The translations under genes and the position numbers were made by a program. Source: DATEJJ01 sp039649115 (GTDB lineage: Bacteria; Actinomycetota; Actinomycetes; Mycobacteriales; Micromonosporaceae). Taken from it: DNA of 13,211 bases. How positions within the stretch are numbered: position 1 is the stretch's first letter; each line of letters opens with the position of its first letter. Shown here piece after piece: positions 13,186 through 13,211 of this stretch. A model generated the notes under the pieces. The model did no database searches. It worked only from the letters and a program-made list of their open reading frames with translations, and had not been told where the DNA came from. The stretch lies in assembly GCA_039649115.1 (NCBI GenBank), contig JBBWZQ010000340.1, forward strand, positions 1-13,211, given 5' to 3'.

Positions 13186-13211
13186 CTGGTACCCGCTCCA
13201 GCGGGTACCAG
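13186..13211 (+). terminator. 26-bp near-perfect palindrome behind the acidic repeat gene, candidate terminator
   Basis: The 12-bp arms CTGGTACCCGCT (13186-13197) and AGCGGGTACCAG (13200-13211) are exact inverted repeats around CC; as RNA it would fold as a 10-bp stem with a 6-nt loop. It begins 18 nt after the stop codon, a typical terminator position. Whether a T tract follows cannot be seen because the window ends at the last base of the arm. It could instead be a dispersed palindromic element or an operator of the next gene. Confidence 0.5.

Noticed and set aside
1..13211. Insertion sequences, transposase or integrase genes, tRNA or rRNA genes
   Set aside because: None seen on either strand; the accessory genes show no flanking inverted repeats or attachment-site remnants that I could identify.

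Overview
The window is GC-rich actinobacterial chromosome. Genes are tightly packed, start on ATG or GTG, and use strong third-position G/C codons. The gene order (hisI-trpE-Trp-associated membrane protein-trpC-trpB-trpA, then lgt and gltB) and a characteristic GCGAAGCGAGG-type intergenic sequence suggest Micromonosporaceae (Micromonospora/Actinoplanes relatives). That taxonomic placement is inference.

Layout, right to left along the minus strand. hisI (histidine step 3), trpE, a four-helix Trp-operon-associated membrane protein, trpC, trpB and trpA lie head to tail at 10654-5200. Stop/start codons overlap by 4 nt at hisI/trpE, trpC/trpB and trpB/trpA, which indicates translational coupling. 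The other two junctions have real gaps (61 nt and about 117 nt) that hold repeats and a possible internal promoter. Anthranilate synthase glutaminase (TrpG), TrpD and TrpF are not in the window.

To the left, a plus-strand Nudix hydrolase gene (4680-5150) runs convergent to trpA and divergent from lgt. lgt (4601-3462) carries a long acidic, repeat-bearing C-terminal tail. It is followed after 9 bp by a class A FAD-dependent monooxygenase gene of unknown substrate (3452-2250). After a 163-bp gap comes the 5' two-fifths or so of gltB, the glutamate synthase large subunit, which runs off the left edge. Lgt and Nudix both appear to be leaderless genes reading from a shared 78-bp divergent promoter region.

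To the right, a 416-bp intergenic region separates hisI from a divergent plus-strand gene (11071-13167). It encodes a 698-residue protein of which about 550 residues are almost pure Glu/Asp/Ala/Val/Pro in nested tandem repeats (two independent 15-bp arrays and a 93/96-bp higher-order repeat). The protein ends in a compact, ordinary-looking C-terminal domain. This is the least explained gene in the window. A 26-bp near-perfect palindrome closes the window just behind it.

Taken together, most of the window is core amino-acid biosynthesis (Trp, one His step, glutamate) and lipoprotein maturation. The unusual items are the acidic repeat protein, the acidic Lgt tail, the monooxygenase and Nudix insertions between otherwise core genes, and an apparent excess of the palindrome GGTACC.
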